The notes beneath the pieces are model-generated. The model made no database searches. It saw nothing but the letters and a program-made list of their open reading frames with translations, and was not told the origin of the DNA. A stretch of DNA of 12,631 nt, taken from NCBI GenBank assembly GCA_003990745.1, contig RBNI01005403.1:1-12631 (forward strand). Reading direction: 5' to 3'. The position numbers and the translations under genes were made by a program. Of this stretch, positions 1 to 7,990 are shown in pieces. Numbering within the stretch: the stretch's first letter is position 1; the number at the start of each line of letters is the position of its first letter. This stretch comes from Jimgerdemannia flammicorona (taxonomy: Eukaryota > Mucoromycota > Endogonomycetes > Endogonales > Endogonaceae).

Positions 1-334
1 TAATTCACAGAGATAGTTGCAGAGTTTAATATTTGCCATAAGCAAACTGGAATGTTTTAATTGTGAAGGATGTTCTGGTTATACATATTCTTGACATATG
101 GTAGAGCGAGCCCGAGATTCATGCCGAAATGTATTAACTCCATCGTATATACTGGCACCTTCCAGATTATAGTCATATAGGAAATACCATAGGACTTTAG
201 TGGAAGATATTACGCGGGATCTTCGAACGGTACAAATAAAGCACAAGCATGTTAGCATAATGCGAACTGCTCACGATGCTGTTTGTACAGTAGCTTTCCA
301 CTTCCGAATTGGCTGAGTTCCACATACAAAATGT
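1..334. other. Gene-poor left edge
   Basis: I see no convincing gene, RNA or repeat here. The sequence is moderately AT-rich. The only open frames are short and have no recognisable content. The low-coordinate end of the minus-strand fragment at 335-511 stops at the edge of this stretch. Confidence 0.4.
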
Positions 335-511
335 CTATTCCAAGTCATGAAATTGGAGTTGAAAGCATGTCGGGGTCGTTCGAAGGCCAGGATTTGCCAT
401 TGTAATAATATGGTCGACACTGAGTGGGCCTCTATTAACCTTTGTCGCAAGCTCCAACTTGAATCTTTCGAACTCCGCTTCCACCTCGCCAAAGCTCTCA
501 TACCTCCGCAT
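335..511 (-). pseudogene. Small gene fragment with an EFERFKLE motif, related to the one upstream of the kinase
   Basis: A 58-codon frame starts with ATG at 511 and ends with TAG at 335-337. Residues 4-21 read YESFGEVEAEFERFKLEL. This matches RFGETEGEFERFKLEI in the plus-strand fragment near 3217-3270, and the DNA also matches (about 449-500 against the reverse complement of 3225-3275). Conservation of the peptide through DNA divergence suggests both descend from one real protein family, rich in charged residues and probably helical. I do not recognise the family. After the motif the frame loses similarity, so this may be one exon (a GTTAAT follows the motif) or a truncated copy. The flanking sequence up to about 700 shows no further similarity that I can detect. 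Confidence 0.4.
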
Positions 512-927
512 AAACAGACCAACATACGCCTAGCAGACAACCTCCGCGCAACCACATACCATAGACATCTCCCCTCATTTCCTCCACAACACAATCTTCA
601 CACAATCCCGAGCGGGTATAGGCCGACCCCCGATCAAGCATCTGGCGCACCAATTTTCTTCAACAAACGCTTCTGCTAGGTCTGGCATGCAAGCGCCCGA
701 GTCGACCACGCTTCTCGAAGGTGCCGTTGGTTTTGTTGTCCGCGTTCCTCTCAAACGGTCACATCAAATTAAAATCCAGAGCCATTACACTGAATTAAGC
801 CAAGCGCCGTATCCGTTCACCCTGCATTCGGCCTAAGGAAACACCTATGTCGATCCACCGCATCTTTCCTAGCCCTGCCCAGCATGAAGTCCACCGAGTT
901 CTTTATGCCACCGCATTCCACGTAGCG
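512..927. other. No gene recognised
   Basis: The stretch is open in several frames but shows no motif, repeat or RNA structure that I can support. Its base composition resembles the coding sequence further right, so it may be old, eroded gene sequence. Confidence 0.35.
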
Positions 928-1160
928 TGTGTTTGAAACGAACACGCTTGTTTGAAGCAAATCGTTTGCTTGACGCAAAACCGCAGTTCACACATGCCAA
1001 AAATGCCTCTTTACTTGTGTTTGAAACAAATCCTTGTTCTTTGTTCCAAACAAAATTCTTCTTCTAAACAAGATCCTTGTTCCAAACACAACTCCTTGTT
1101 TCAAACACAACTCATTTTCTTATTCTAAATATAACTTGTTCCAAATACATCTTTATACAC
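928..1160. repeat. Degenerate minisatellite built on TTGTTCCAAACACAAC and its inverse
   Basis: Variants of TTGTTCCAAACACAACTC follow each other about every 20-25 bp between about 1040 and 1160. The reverse form GTGTTTGAAAC occurs at about 928 and 1017, so the block holds the motif in both orientations. The copies are too diverged for exact unit borders. The region is AT-rich and has no gene. It may be the eroded arm of a foldback element or simply a diverged tandem repeat. Confidence 0.5.
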
Positions 1161-1318
1161 TAGTCTTAAAAGTACCTAGCTTCTTTTCTACTTATTTGGT
1201 AGCCTTCTACTCTAGTCTATAAAAATAGTATAAATAGCCTGATAAATGTATTATGAATAAAGCAGTTCTCAAGTTTGTATAAAAAGTCTAAAAAGTATAT
1301 GAAATTTTTCTAGTACTC

Positions 1319-1640
1319 ACAATGAATTGAAATAAATTGAATTTGACTCCAATTTGATTTGAGTTTCAATTGGAACCTAAATTTTCAAAATTCAATAACT
1401 CAATAAAATTATGTCCAAATTTGATAAATTTTAGCTTATTAGATTTGTTTATCTAAATGAATCCAGTATAACAAAGATCATCAAATTTAAATATATTTTG
1501 TTGAGTTATTGCATTTTTAAATTTGACTCTTAATTTCAAATCAAATCAGACCTCATCCAATTTGATTTGAATTCAATTCAAATTGAAAAATCCTCAATTC
1601 AATTTGATTCAATTCAACTCCAATTCAATTCATTTGAGAG
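1319..1640. repeat. AT-rich imperfect inverted repeat (foldback)
   Basis: The left arm, about 1319-1435, and the right arm, about 1471-1640, are related as reverse complements. The clearest matches are CAATAACTCAATAAAATT near 1404 against the complement of the 1495-1515 stretch, and AATGAATTGAA at the outer end of both arms. Between them lie only about 35 bp. Variants of CAATTTGATTTGAATTC fill both arms, so short-range repeats add to the pairing. I see no terminal motif or target-site duplication, so an eroded foldback or MITE-like element is only one possibility. The whole interval from about 980 to 1820 lacks CpG, but it is AT-rich, so this says less than it does at the right end of the window. 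Confidence 0.5.
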
Positions 1641-1845
1641 CATTAAACTTCCCATTTCTACATACTACCCTTCTGTCTTTACTACTGTCAGGTCCTTGAT
1701 TGGCTAAGTAACTTTAAGCAGCAAGTATTGAAGTAGGACTGGATTGTACTATTGGAATGCAAATTATATTTACATGCCCATTAGCCACTTGCTCTAGATT
1801 GTTTTTGTGTTTCCTTTGCATTCTTCGTGTGATTATAGTTCCAGA
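1641..1845. other. No gene recognised
   Basis: A short AT-rich stretch sits between the foldback and the TCCG-rich repeat. Nothing in it can be supported as a gene or signal. Confidence 0.35.
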
Positions 1846-2222
1846 TTTCCGTGTCCCTAAAGTTCTCCTTTTACATATCCCTTGCCCGATTTCCCCGACT
1901 TTCTTTTGTCCGAATTCCTTTTACCTATACCATCCGACCTTCCTCTTACATACCATTCCCATCCTTTGTCCGAGTTCCGTCTCCCATCCGGATTTCCTTG
2001 TCCGCGTCCCCGCCGGATTCCGTAATCTGTATCCGTATCCGTGCCTGCATCCGAATCCCGTGTCCATTGTCTGGATTCTGTGTCTGTTACCCGTATTCCG
2101 TACTCCAAGTCCGTTATCCGAATTCTGTCATCTGAATTCAAGACCGTATTCCGTATCCCGCGTCACCTGAAATCCATGTTACCGAAAATCCGCGTCCTGT
2201 ATTACCCGAAATCCACGTTCTG
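1846..2222. repeat. Degenerate TCCGTAT/TCCGAAT simple repeat
   Basis: The plus strand is dominated by diverged units of the type TCCGTAT, TCCGAATCC and TTCCGTATCC, densest at about 2020-2160, grading at both ends into looser pyrimidine-rich sequence. Long frames cross it on both strands because the repeat lacks stops, and they translate to low-complexity R/I/P/S-rich peptides on plus and D/G/R/I-rich peptides on minus. I read this as an eroded microsatellite or minisatellite, not as protein-coding sequence. Confidence 0.6.
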
Positions 2223-2970
2223 ATTGACGTTCTAGGAGGACTTGTTAATTTATTCCCAACAATTGTGTGATTCGTTCTCCTGGACAGGAGTGCCAATACA
2301 ATATGTAATATGTTCATGGAACCTGAGAGATAAACAACCATCCGTTCGGTTGAGGCGATGATCGCACATTCATACTGCCAGACGTCCAGGTACAGGTGCC
2401 CCGCCAATTTGCGTCGTGGATGTCTTGAAGGGTCCCGTTGGCGTATTTTGTACCTCCGGTCTTCGTGGTTCAGTGACGGTGGATCCTTTTGAGAAGGCGT
2501 CATGTATGACGTCCTTGTGAAAGGTATCCTTAAACCATTTAGCATGTTGTCCTTTTGACCACGTGAACTGCGGTTCAATTTTATTGCACCGCTATTAAAC
2601 ACATGATCACGTTAACCTGCACTTCAACAACAGTAGTAGATACATCGCATGTTCAACTATTGCACAATAACTAATTACATTGCGGGGAGGTTTACTATGA
2701 ATTCCACTTTGACAATATATTTCGGATTGCAGCCTCGTTCGTTATGTCTACCCACTATATCTGAATTCGGGGTGTGGCCGACCTTGGTAACTCGATGCGG
2801 TGGTCAAGTGATCATAAACTGACATAGAATGGATGATGGACCCCAAGAGATCCGTTTGAGACGATGATCGCATATTTGCCATGTTGTCACGTGGCCACAA
2901 ACATCTTATGGCGTAAAGGTTACCTGAAATTTTCTAATCCAGTCATAAGGTACTTTTAATAAACTTTGCC
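2223..2970. other. Gene-poor spacer with a diverged short direct repeat
   Basis: No gene is recognised. A 154-codon minus-strand frame runs through 2138-2602, but part of it lies in the simple repeat and the rest has no recognisable domain. Two similar segments, around 2342-2370 and 2851-2877, share the core GATGATCGCA with related flanks (CCGTT...GAGGC/GAGAC), followed by a T-rich stretch and TGCCA. They are a diverged direct repeat about 509 bp apart, possibly the remains of an old duplication. Confidence 0.35.
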
Positions 2971-2977
2971 TCAATTT

Positions 2978-2984
2978 ATATAAA
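2978..2984 (+). promoter_or_regulatory. TATA box (TATATAA) for the small ORF at 3057
   Basis: TATATAA lies 79 bp upstream of the ATG at 3057. The kinase has the same heptamer 78 bp upstream of its own ATG. The matching element and spacing make a real core promoter plausible here, although the ORF it would serve looks broken. Confidence 0.4.
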
Positions 2985-3056
2985 CCCTCCCAGTCTGGTC
3001 TAAACCAACCTGAATCCACCTTTACCCACGCATTGCTATCCTTTCACCAATCCAAC

Positions 3057-3297
3057 ATGGGCATATTCTCTCTCCATCGTTTCTCAAAACGTCAGTCACG
3101 CGCAACTCCTGAAGGGAGAGGCCCGCGGACAGCAAGAATCGAAAGGAGATATTGGAAAAACTCAAATCTGTGGGGCGCAGCGCCTGCGACCGCCTGAATT
3201 CTGGGACTTCGTCGATGAGCGCTTTGGCGAGACCGAGGGGGAATTTGAACGATTCAAGTTGGAAATCCGAGATCTCAACTCCGACGCACGTATATAA
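3057..3297 (+). pseudogene. Small ORF of unknown family with EFERFKLE motif, apparently frameshifted
   Basis: An ATG at 3057 opens a 46-residue frame that begins MGIFSLHRFSKRQS and stops at about 3195-3197. The +1-shifted frame from about 3187 continues with PPEFWDFVDERFGETE and then EFERFKLEI, stopping with TAA at 3295-3297. That second part matches the minus-strand fragment at 335-511, so it is the conserved part. No intron of reasonable size links the two frames, so I infer a frameshift near 3187. The second frame is itself open back to 3004 but has no ATG. Its stop codon lies inside the TATA box of the kinase gene. No domain is recognised. It could be a degraded gene or a short gene whose start I have wrong. 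Confidence 0.4.
3291..3297 (+). promoter_or_regulatory. TATA box (TATATAA) of the kinase gene
   Basis: TATATAA sits 78 bp upstream of the kinase ATG at 3369, a usual core-promoter distance with a short 5' leader. The decayed kinase copy at 5607-5902 includes the corresponding promoter, where this element has become a long TA run, so the alignment of the two also marks the position. Confidence 0.6.
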
Positions 3298-3368
3298 CTC
3301 ATACAAATTACCACGGTCTGTCGAACTCTTCATGACTTTCACCCAACCACCTCCTCCTATCGCTTGAC

Positions 3369-4607
3369 ATGGACTCTACTCGCCTCTCACAACCGGAAAC
3401 ACCCAAAGCCCACCGTCTTGCCTCACTACTTGCGCGGCTCACTCCGTTCGTCAACCTCAGTGACTCGGTAGCAGAAATTATCCACCGCCTTAAACTCCAG
3501 TTCCCAGATCCGCGCCAAAACCTTCATGCTCACCTCTCTCGGCTCGGCGTACCGCAACTAGTTGATTACCTGGTCTGGTTCCCCGCCGAAAAATTCACCA
3601 ATATCGACATTATTGGTGAAGGCGGGTTCGCCAAGGTTTACAAGGGAACTGTCGCCGCTAAGAACGGGGAGCCTGCGATATTCGCACTTAAAGAGTTGAA
3701 GCAAGGAATGGAATTTGAGGTACGTGTTTCCCTCACTCGTCGCAGTTTAAGCTTATGAATAATTGACGATTTTAACAGGCAGCATATCTCATATGCACAG
3801 CTTGTCCTCAACACCTGCCTGACGACCAATGGCCAAAGCTCCCCGACTGTCCCACTCTTTGGCCTTTCTCAACATCCCATAACCCACACCTACCTAATGG
3901 TTTTTGCCTTCGCGCACCACGGCACTCTTGAAACCTCCCCCGCGTATCAAAATACCGATTGGTTGCAGATCGCGCGCAAGTCCATGTTCCTCGCGCAACG
4001 TCTCTTCGAGCTCCACCTCTTTGGCTACAGTCACCATGACCTCCACCCCGGCAATGTGATGTACGTTCATCAAGACACACCCGTTCTGATCGACGTTGGA
4101 GTCGCTCGATCCTTCGACGATGGTCGCTCTACGGGATTCTATGGCCGACTTGAGTACTTCCCCCCCGAGTTTCTCATCCACGGGACACAATCTCCTGCAT
4201 CTGATGTCTACTGTTTTGCAACTCTGCTCTGGCAGCTCGTCACGAGGGTGCCACCACGAGATATCGCGTCCAACGCCGTTGCGAGGAACCCAGATAGATT
4301 GCGTGAGAGTATGATCCCTGACGCGCCAGCGGAGTTTGAGACGGTGCTGAGAGAGTGCTGGCGTGAAGATCCTGCGCAGCGACCGTACATGTGGCAGGTT
4401 TATCATCAATTGACGTGTTGGCATAGTTCCTTCAAGAGCGCAGCCGTTCCGTTTTCCGCGCGGACGATGTCGTTCATTGAAAAGCTTCAACAGGAAAACC
4501 AGGAGCTGGCGTTTGGCCAAGCGCTATCCAGCCATTCGGAGAATGGAGCGTCTCAACCTATTAGTCGGTTTTATTCTCATCACCAACTCCAGCAACTGCA
4601 AAATTAA
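3369..4607 (+). CDS. TKL-like protein kinase, two exons (3369-3719 and 3783-4604, stop 4605-4607)
   Basis: Joined exons give 391 residues. Residues 1-70 are a helical N-terminal region without a domain I recognise, then the kinase domain runs from about 72 to 327. Visible elements are the glycine-rich loop GEGGFAKVYKG (83-93), the ATP-binding lysine in FALKEL (K108), a catalytic loop HHDLHPGN (201-208, with D203 and N208), a DVG variant of DFG (D221), the PPE that stands for APE (244-246), D258 of subdomain IX, and CW...RP (C309, R317). All key catalytic residues are present, so it should be active, phosphorylating serine/threonine or tyrosine. The tail 328-391 has a short coiled-coil-like part (FIEKLQQENQELAF). 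The style (WFPAEKFTNI before the loop, YLMVFAFAHHGTL, CWREDPAQRP) is that of kinases expanded in Mucoromycota/Glomeromycota. Substrate is unknown. The start is supported by the TATA box, absence of an earlier in-frame ATG near it, and the same ATG in a decayed copy. Confidence 0.85.
3720..3782 (+). other. Intron of the kinase gene (63 bp)
   Basis: The donor GTACGT follows the codon for E117, and TTGAC near 3763 is a possible branch site. Two AGs occur close together: AACAG ending at 3778 and GCAG ending at 3782. Only the second keeps the reading frame into HISYAQLVLN, so I use 3782. The first would give a frame without kinase similarity. The decayed copy at 11079-11324 still contains this intron. 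Confidence 0.8.
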
Positions 4608-4800
4608 AATGAAGCTGGTCACGGCGTATCCGCTTAAATTATCAACACATAGACAACAACTTTATAACTCTCCGTTCACCTTTTACACTATTTTTTATGC
4701 AGCATTTATAACTGAATTATGCAATTAGCTAACCAATTTTGAAAAAGCCAACATGCACACACTATATTTACAATTTAGAGAATTATGTACAATAGATTTC
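4608..4800. other. 3' region of the kinase gene
   Basis: The sequence becomes AT-rich immediately after the kinase stop codon. No canonical AATAAA is obvious; AAAATTAAAATG overlaps the stop. No other feature is seen. Confidence 0.3.
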
Positions 4801-5079
4801 CTATGAACTATCATTTTTAAAATAAAATACACGATTGGCACAAGCAGACCTATTGACGTGGGCGTAAATATATTTTGAGAACGCGGTTCCAGGATTTGAC
4901 AATGGCCGCAGCAGTGACGTACCGATTTCCGCCGGAGTGACCGTTTCAGGCTGTCGGATATGTATCCCCACCCACGGCTCATTTTCTACATTTGTAATAA
5001 TGACCTGTCCGTCCCGCTCAACGAAACGAAACCGACGATTCTGTTCCAAAGACCAAAGCCTAAATGGAATTTATTAATA
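4801..5079 (-). pseudogene. Possible exon or gene fragment of unknown family
   Basis: A minus-strand frame reads FRLWSLEQNRRFRFVERDG from about 5068 and continues with QVIITNVENEPWVGIHIRQP (about 5013-4954) and a proline/alanine-rich stretch, losing character below about 4860. The composition, alternating hydrophobic and charged residues typical of beta strands, looks more like protein than chance. TTCCATTTAG, a good splice acceptor, lies just upstream at about 5070. There is no ATG at the start and no neighbour to complete it. I do not recognise the family. It may be a single surviving exon or a chance frame. Confidence 0.3.
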
Positions 5080-5336
5080 AACTGGAGGCCCACTTCAATG
5101 TCAATACTGTGTTTACGATATGACGTGCATCGTGGAAAATGATAAAATTGTCTTGTTCAGTAAAATAACGAAACAGCAATAATCCGATTAAATTCACGCA
5201 GCAGCGCGGCTTTTATCATCAGTGAAGTCGGAGAGCACGTTGGCACGCTGACACTTTGAACCCGATTTGAGCCGAGTTCCGAGGACGTCGTCGTAGTCAA
5301 AGATGAAAAGACACGTTGGGTTGGGACAGGACGTGT

Positions 5337-5378
5337 TTTTGAATAAGCGGTGGGGAATTTTGAATAAGCGGTGGGGAA
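5337..5378. repeat. Perfect tandem duplication, 2 x 21 bp
   Basis: TTTTGAATAAGCGGTGGGGA plus a final A occurs at 5337-5357 and again at 5358-5378 without differences, so the duplication is recent compared with the other decayed repeats in the window. It lies in noncoding sequence. Confidence 0.9.
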
Positions 5379-5476
5379 GTGTTATGCATGGGTTAGTGTG
5401 CCAGCGAACTGGCTGTCCAGCGCCGAGGTTGTGACCGAGGGCTTGATAAATACGGTGGGCTGAGGGTTGATATTGC

Positions 5477-5490
5477 TTTTTTTTTTTTTT
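5477..5490. repeat. T14 homopolymer
   Basis: Fourteen consecutive T at 5477-5490 (poly(A) on the minus strand). It could be the tail of an old retrotransposed sequence, but nothing recognisable leads into it on the minus strand, and a simple homopolymer is as likely. Confidence 0.8.
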
Positions 5491-5606
5491 CTGTAAGATC
5501 GTTCGATGGACTCTCGGTCTTGATCGAGATTGAGACGTCCCATTCGGAGCAATTCCGGGGGTTGACATGACCAACGCTATAAAAGGCATCGAGGAGGGCT
5601 ACCCCA

Positions 5607-5902
5607 TTGCGCCGAGCTGAGAGAGATGAGCGTGAAGGGTTTGGCCTGGATCTGGGAATTGGAGGATAATTGCCACTACGAGTCACTGAGGTTGTCGAAT
5701 GGGTGAGCCGCGCGGGTAACTAAGGCGGTGAGGTTTGTATGCTTCCGGTTGTGCGAGGTGAGTGGAGTCCATGTCAAGCAATAGGAGACTTCGTGCGAGG
5801 TGGTCGGACGGAAGTTATGAAGAGTTCGATAGACCTTGACAATTTACGATTTAATATATATATATATATATATATACATACGTCGGTAGGTTGGGAAATT
5901 CC
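5607..5902 (-). pseudogene. Broken copy of the kinase gene: promoter and first ~60 codons
   Basis: Read on the minus strand, this segment aligns with 3262 to about 3556 of the kinase locus. It contains the promoter region (GGTCTATCGAACTCTTCAT against GGTCTGTCGAACTCTTCAT), the same start context (CTTGACATGGACTC) and the N-terminal coding part through AGCTCGGCG. The ATG is at 5772-5770. Translation begins MDSTHLAQPEAYKPHRLS and then shifts frame and stops at 5685-5683, so it is a pseudogene. Several small indels separate it from the intact gene. Similarity ends abruptly at about 5607-5611, where the second kinase fragment at 11079-11324 takes over in kinase coordinates. Because promoter sequence is included, it arose from DNA and not from mRNA. 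Confidence 0.8.
5854..5876. repeat. (TA)n microsatellite at the TATA-box position of the kinase copy
   Basis: About eleven TA units. In the alignment with the intact kinase promoter this run occupies the place of the TATATAA at 3291-3297, between the CGTAT-like sequence upstream and the AAATTxxC...GGTCT sequence downstream. Confidence 0.85.
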
Positions 5903-5966
5903 TATTGTCGTGACTGCAGGATACATGGCGCAGCTTTGTGTCACACTATATCCACGTATGGAATAG

Positions 5967-6700
5967 CCATGTGCTTCAATTCAATTGGAGCACGTGACAA
6001 GGTACTTCACACCCCTGAATCCATCAAAATATATTAGATGCGTACTTCGTGATGATGATGATGTGTGGTGTCTCGATTCTAATTCGAGCCGTTGTTACCG
6101 CTGCAACCACGGCCACACTTTAGGCGAAAACAGCGGTATATTAACGGACGAAATGAATTCGACATCATCACAGAATGACAACTGCACGCCAGCTAAATTC
6201 TATCTCCTTGACGACGTGCGTGAGCATCTTGCGTCGGAGACCAGGCCAAATCCGGAGGTTCGCATTTTCCAGATATGCCACCTCGCCGATGACGGTACAA
6301 CAGAGCATCGCCCATTCATCGTCGCGACGCCGAAATGGGTGATAGCGACGTGCCCGAGAAATGAAGGAAATTCCCGACGGTGTGCAGGAGTATCTGCACG
6401 GCAACACCAGCTCGTCCTCGACATCGAATGCCACAATGTAGTTGGGCCATCGAGAGGCGAGCTGAGAGCCGCGATAATTCACATCGTTGATACATTGCTC
6501 GAATTCATCTGACTGTCCATCAAGGCCCCAGGACGGCAGATCGGCCACAACGATATCTGCTTTGAGGAGCCTTGCTCTTGGGATGGTGTCAAAGTATCGT
6601 TCCACATCAAGCTATTCAAGCTTATTTTCGCGAGCCTCAAGAATGACATGTGCAATTTCATGTTCTACTTCTGCTGGCTCTGCGACAACCGTGCATCTGG
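5967..6700 (+). pseudogene. Primase part: AEP motifs I and II
   Basis: A frame open from 5967 is broken only by TGA at 6510-6512 and resumes at once in the same frame. It reads KFYLLDDVREHLASE, then VRIFQICHLADDG, EHRPFIVATPKWVI and HQLVLDIECHN. DIE at 6420-6428 fits AEP motif I, the DxE metal ligands as in PrimPol. After the stop, SWDGVKVSFHIKLF places SFH at 6597-6605 as AEP motif II (SxH). The spacing of about 58 codons between the motifs is usual for this fold. The N-terminal piece at about 6090-6110 has CYRCNHGH, whose role I cannot judge. The start is unclear: the frame has no ATG before about 6153. Confidence 0.65.
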
Positions 6701-7229
6701 GAGGCGTTCTTCTACAGCACGCCTGAAACTGCCAAGCTCATCAAATCGAACACGGATGCCGCTTACTACCCGGCGATGTGCATGGTGGTCAATCCCGGCA
6801 TCTGTCTCGAAGCCTGCCGCACCCGGACCGCTGCTGTGAATCATGCGTCCATGCGAGGCGACGTTGTACTGGTGGCTGCACTGCGAGTCATTTATCGATG
6901 CGGATGCGCTTGAAGCCCTCGTCCCACCCAGGGGACACCGTCAGGCGTGGGCGCTTACACCATTGTTCACCAGATCGCAATTGGTGACCGGCACCGTCTA
7001 CGTGCGGCTTCCAGACGGACGCTCGCAGCCGCCATCCATGCAAGTCAGAACCATCATTGCCACGGCGATCGATCCCGTATTCGACTTTGATACCAGACGT
7101 ACGTGTGGCCGGCACCCGCGTGACGTACGGAGCGATACAGACACCAGCAGACCAGGTTGGCGGCCGCGACACCCGAGGCAGCGGCGTATCCATTACCAGC
7201 ATCCGAACCAGACAAACGACGTCAGTTAA
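6701..7229 (+). pseudogene. Primase part after the first frameshift: candidate motif III
   Basis: Near 6700 the coding signal moves from frame 0 to the frame that reads WEAFFYSTPETAKLIKSN and then MVVNPGICLEACRTRT (about 6780-6830). In AEP proteins of this clade the third metal ligand is an Asp in a short hD-x-x-hY...R..R pattern. NPGIC...CRTRT has that layout with Asn (AAT at 6791-6793) in place of Asp. That assignment is tentative. From about 6843 the signal moves again, to a frame with HCESFIDADALEALVPPRG, open to 7229 but ever less protein-like. At least two frameshifts fall in this interval. Confidence 0.45.
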
Positions 7230-7272
7230 ATGAACCGGAGTTCCGCTGACAGGGGCGTTACGATAACGGTTT

Positions 7273-7990
7273 GTGGCGATGTTCGTCCGCAACGATGGCA
7301 TCTGGCAGCATGCGCAGGATGATCACGAGTGCTCAGCCGATGAGCTGGTCGCAATCGAAGCGACGAAGACGTATTCGACGCACACGTGCCTCGACAACCA
7401 CACGATGTGTCTGCATATGCAATGGGAGATGCGCAGAAAGGCGCGGGGGTGCATGACGCACGACGACCGTGGCTACGATGCGCTTCTCGACGGCAGCTGC
7501 GGGTGCGTGCTGTGACATGGAGACACTGAGCTACACGAGCTGTGCACACAAGATCATTGCCAGTGGAGCGAACATTATGTTGCACCGCGACTTCCCGCTG
7601 GTGCACACGGTGACCAGTGTCCTGTCTGGTGCACGAGCACGACTGGTGGAACCACCGTCTGCCAGCGTTCGCGGACATCGCTGAGGATGGCAGACAGGTC
7701 GCAAGCTGCATCTCATGTCGGGAGGTGCTGTTAGAGTCGCTGGGCAGCGACACGTACAGCGACACGTACATGGACAACGACGTGAATGCCGGCATCGCGC
7801 AGCTGCTCGACGGCCATGTGCGCGTTGTACACAGGTGGCAACGCCGATGGCGATGTGGCCATGGCAGATGTCACAGCGTCAGATCTGGAGTCGACAGTGA
7901 CCGGTTAGCACACAGACTCATGCGCGCAAGGATCTGACAGACGCGTCGACAGCTGGAGGCAAACGTTGTCAACGGACTCTACAACCACCA
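7273..7990 (+). pseudogene. Linker with candidate zinc-binding Cys/His segment
   Basis: Coding character changes frame at least three times. The frame at 7273-7515 has Cys/His clusters of unclear meaning. The frame from about 7617 reads VSCLVHEHDWWNHRLPAF, then SCISCREVLLESLG. This places Cys at 7623, His at 7632 and 7638, and Cys at 7707 and 7716, which resembles the C...H...C..C zinc segment that follows the catalytic core in UL52-type primases. A 12-bp tandem duplication (AGCGACACGTAC twice, about 7746-7769) sits just after it. The frame then decays until QLEANVVNGLYNHQL leads into the helicase. Confidence 0.4.

Larger units (their letters stand above)
5080..5606. other. No gene recognised; short repeat and homopolymer inside
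   Basis: Apart from a 21-bp tandem duplication and a 14-T tract, listed separately, I see nothing. On the minus strand CTTTTATAGC near 5577 resembles a TATA element, but it leads into no supported gene. Confidence 0.35.

Noticed and set aside
271..594. 107-codon minus-strand frame
   Set aside because: It overlaps the fragment at 335-511 in a different frame. The motif shared with the second copy lies in the other frame, so this one is a shadow.
1757..2170. Long open frames on both strands over the TCCG-rich block
   Set aside because: The repeat unit lacks stops, so frames stay open by composition. The peptides are low-complexity and no domain is visible.
2138..2602. 154-codon minus-strand frame
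   Set aside because: Part of it is the simple repeat. The rest shows no motif, and no promoter or splice signals support it.
3894..4520. 208-codon minus-strand frame
   Set aside because: It is antisense to kinase exon 2, whose plus-strand frame carries all kinase motifs.
5477..5902. Processed retrocopy of the kinase ending in the T14 tract
   Set aside because: The copy contains promoter sequence and stops at about 5607. Between there and the homopolymer there is no kinase sequence, so the two are not linked.
6049..6064. GATGATGATGATG short repeat
   Set aside because: It encodes a DDDD stretch in the primase frame and is too short to treat as a separate repeat.
6168..6605. 145-codon minus-strand frame with NYIVAFDVEDELVL
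   Set aside because: It looks protein-like but is antisense to the primase frame, where DIE and SFH motifs occur with correct order and spacing.
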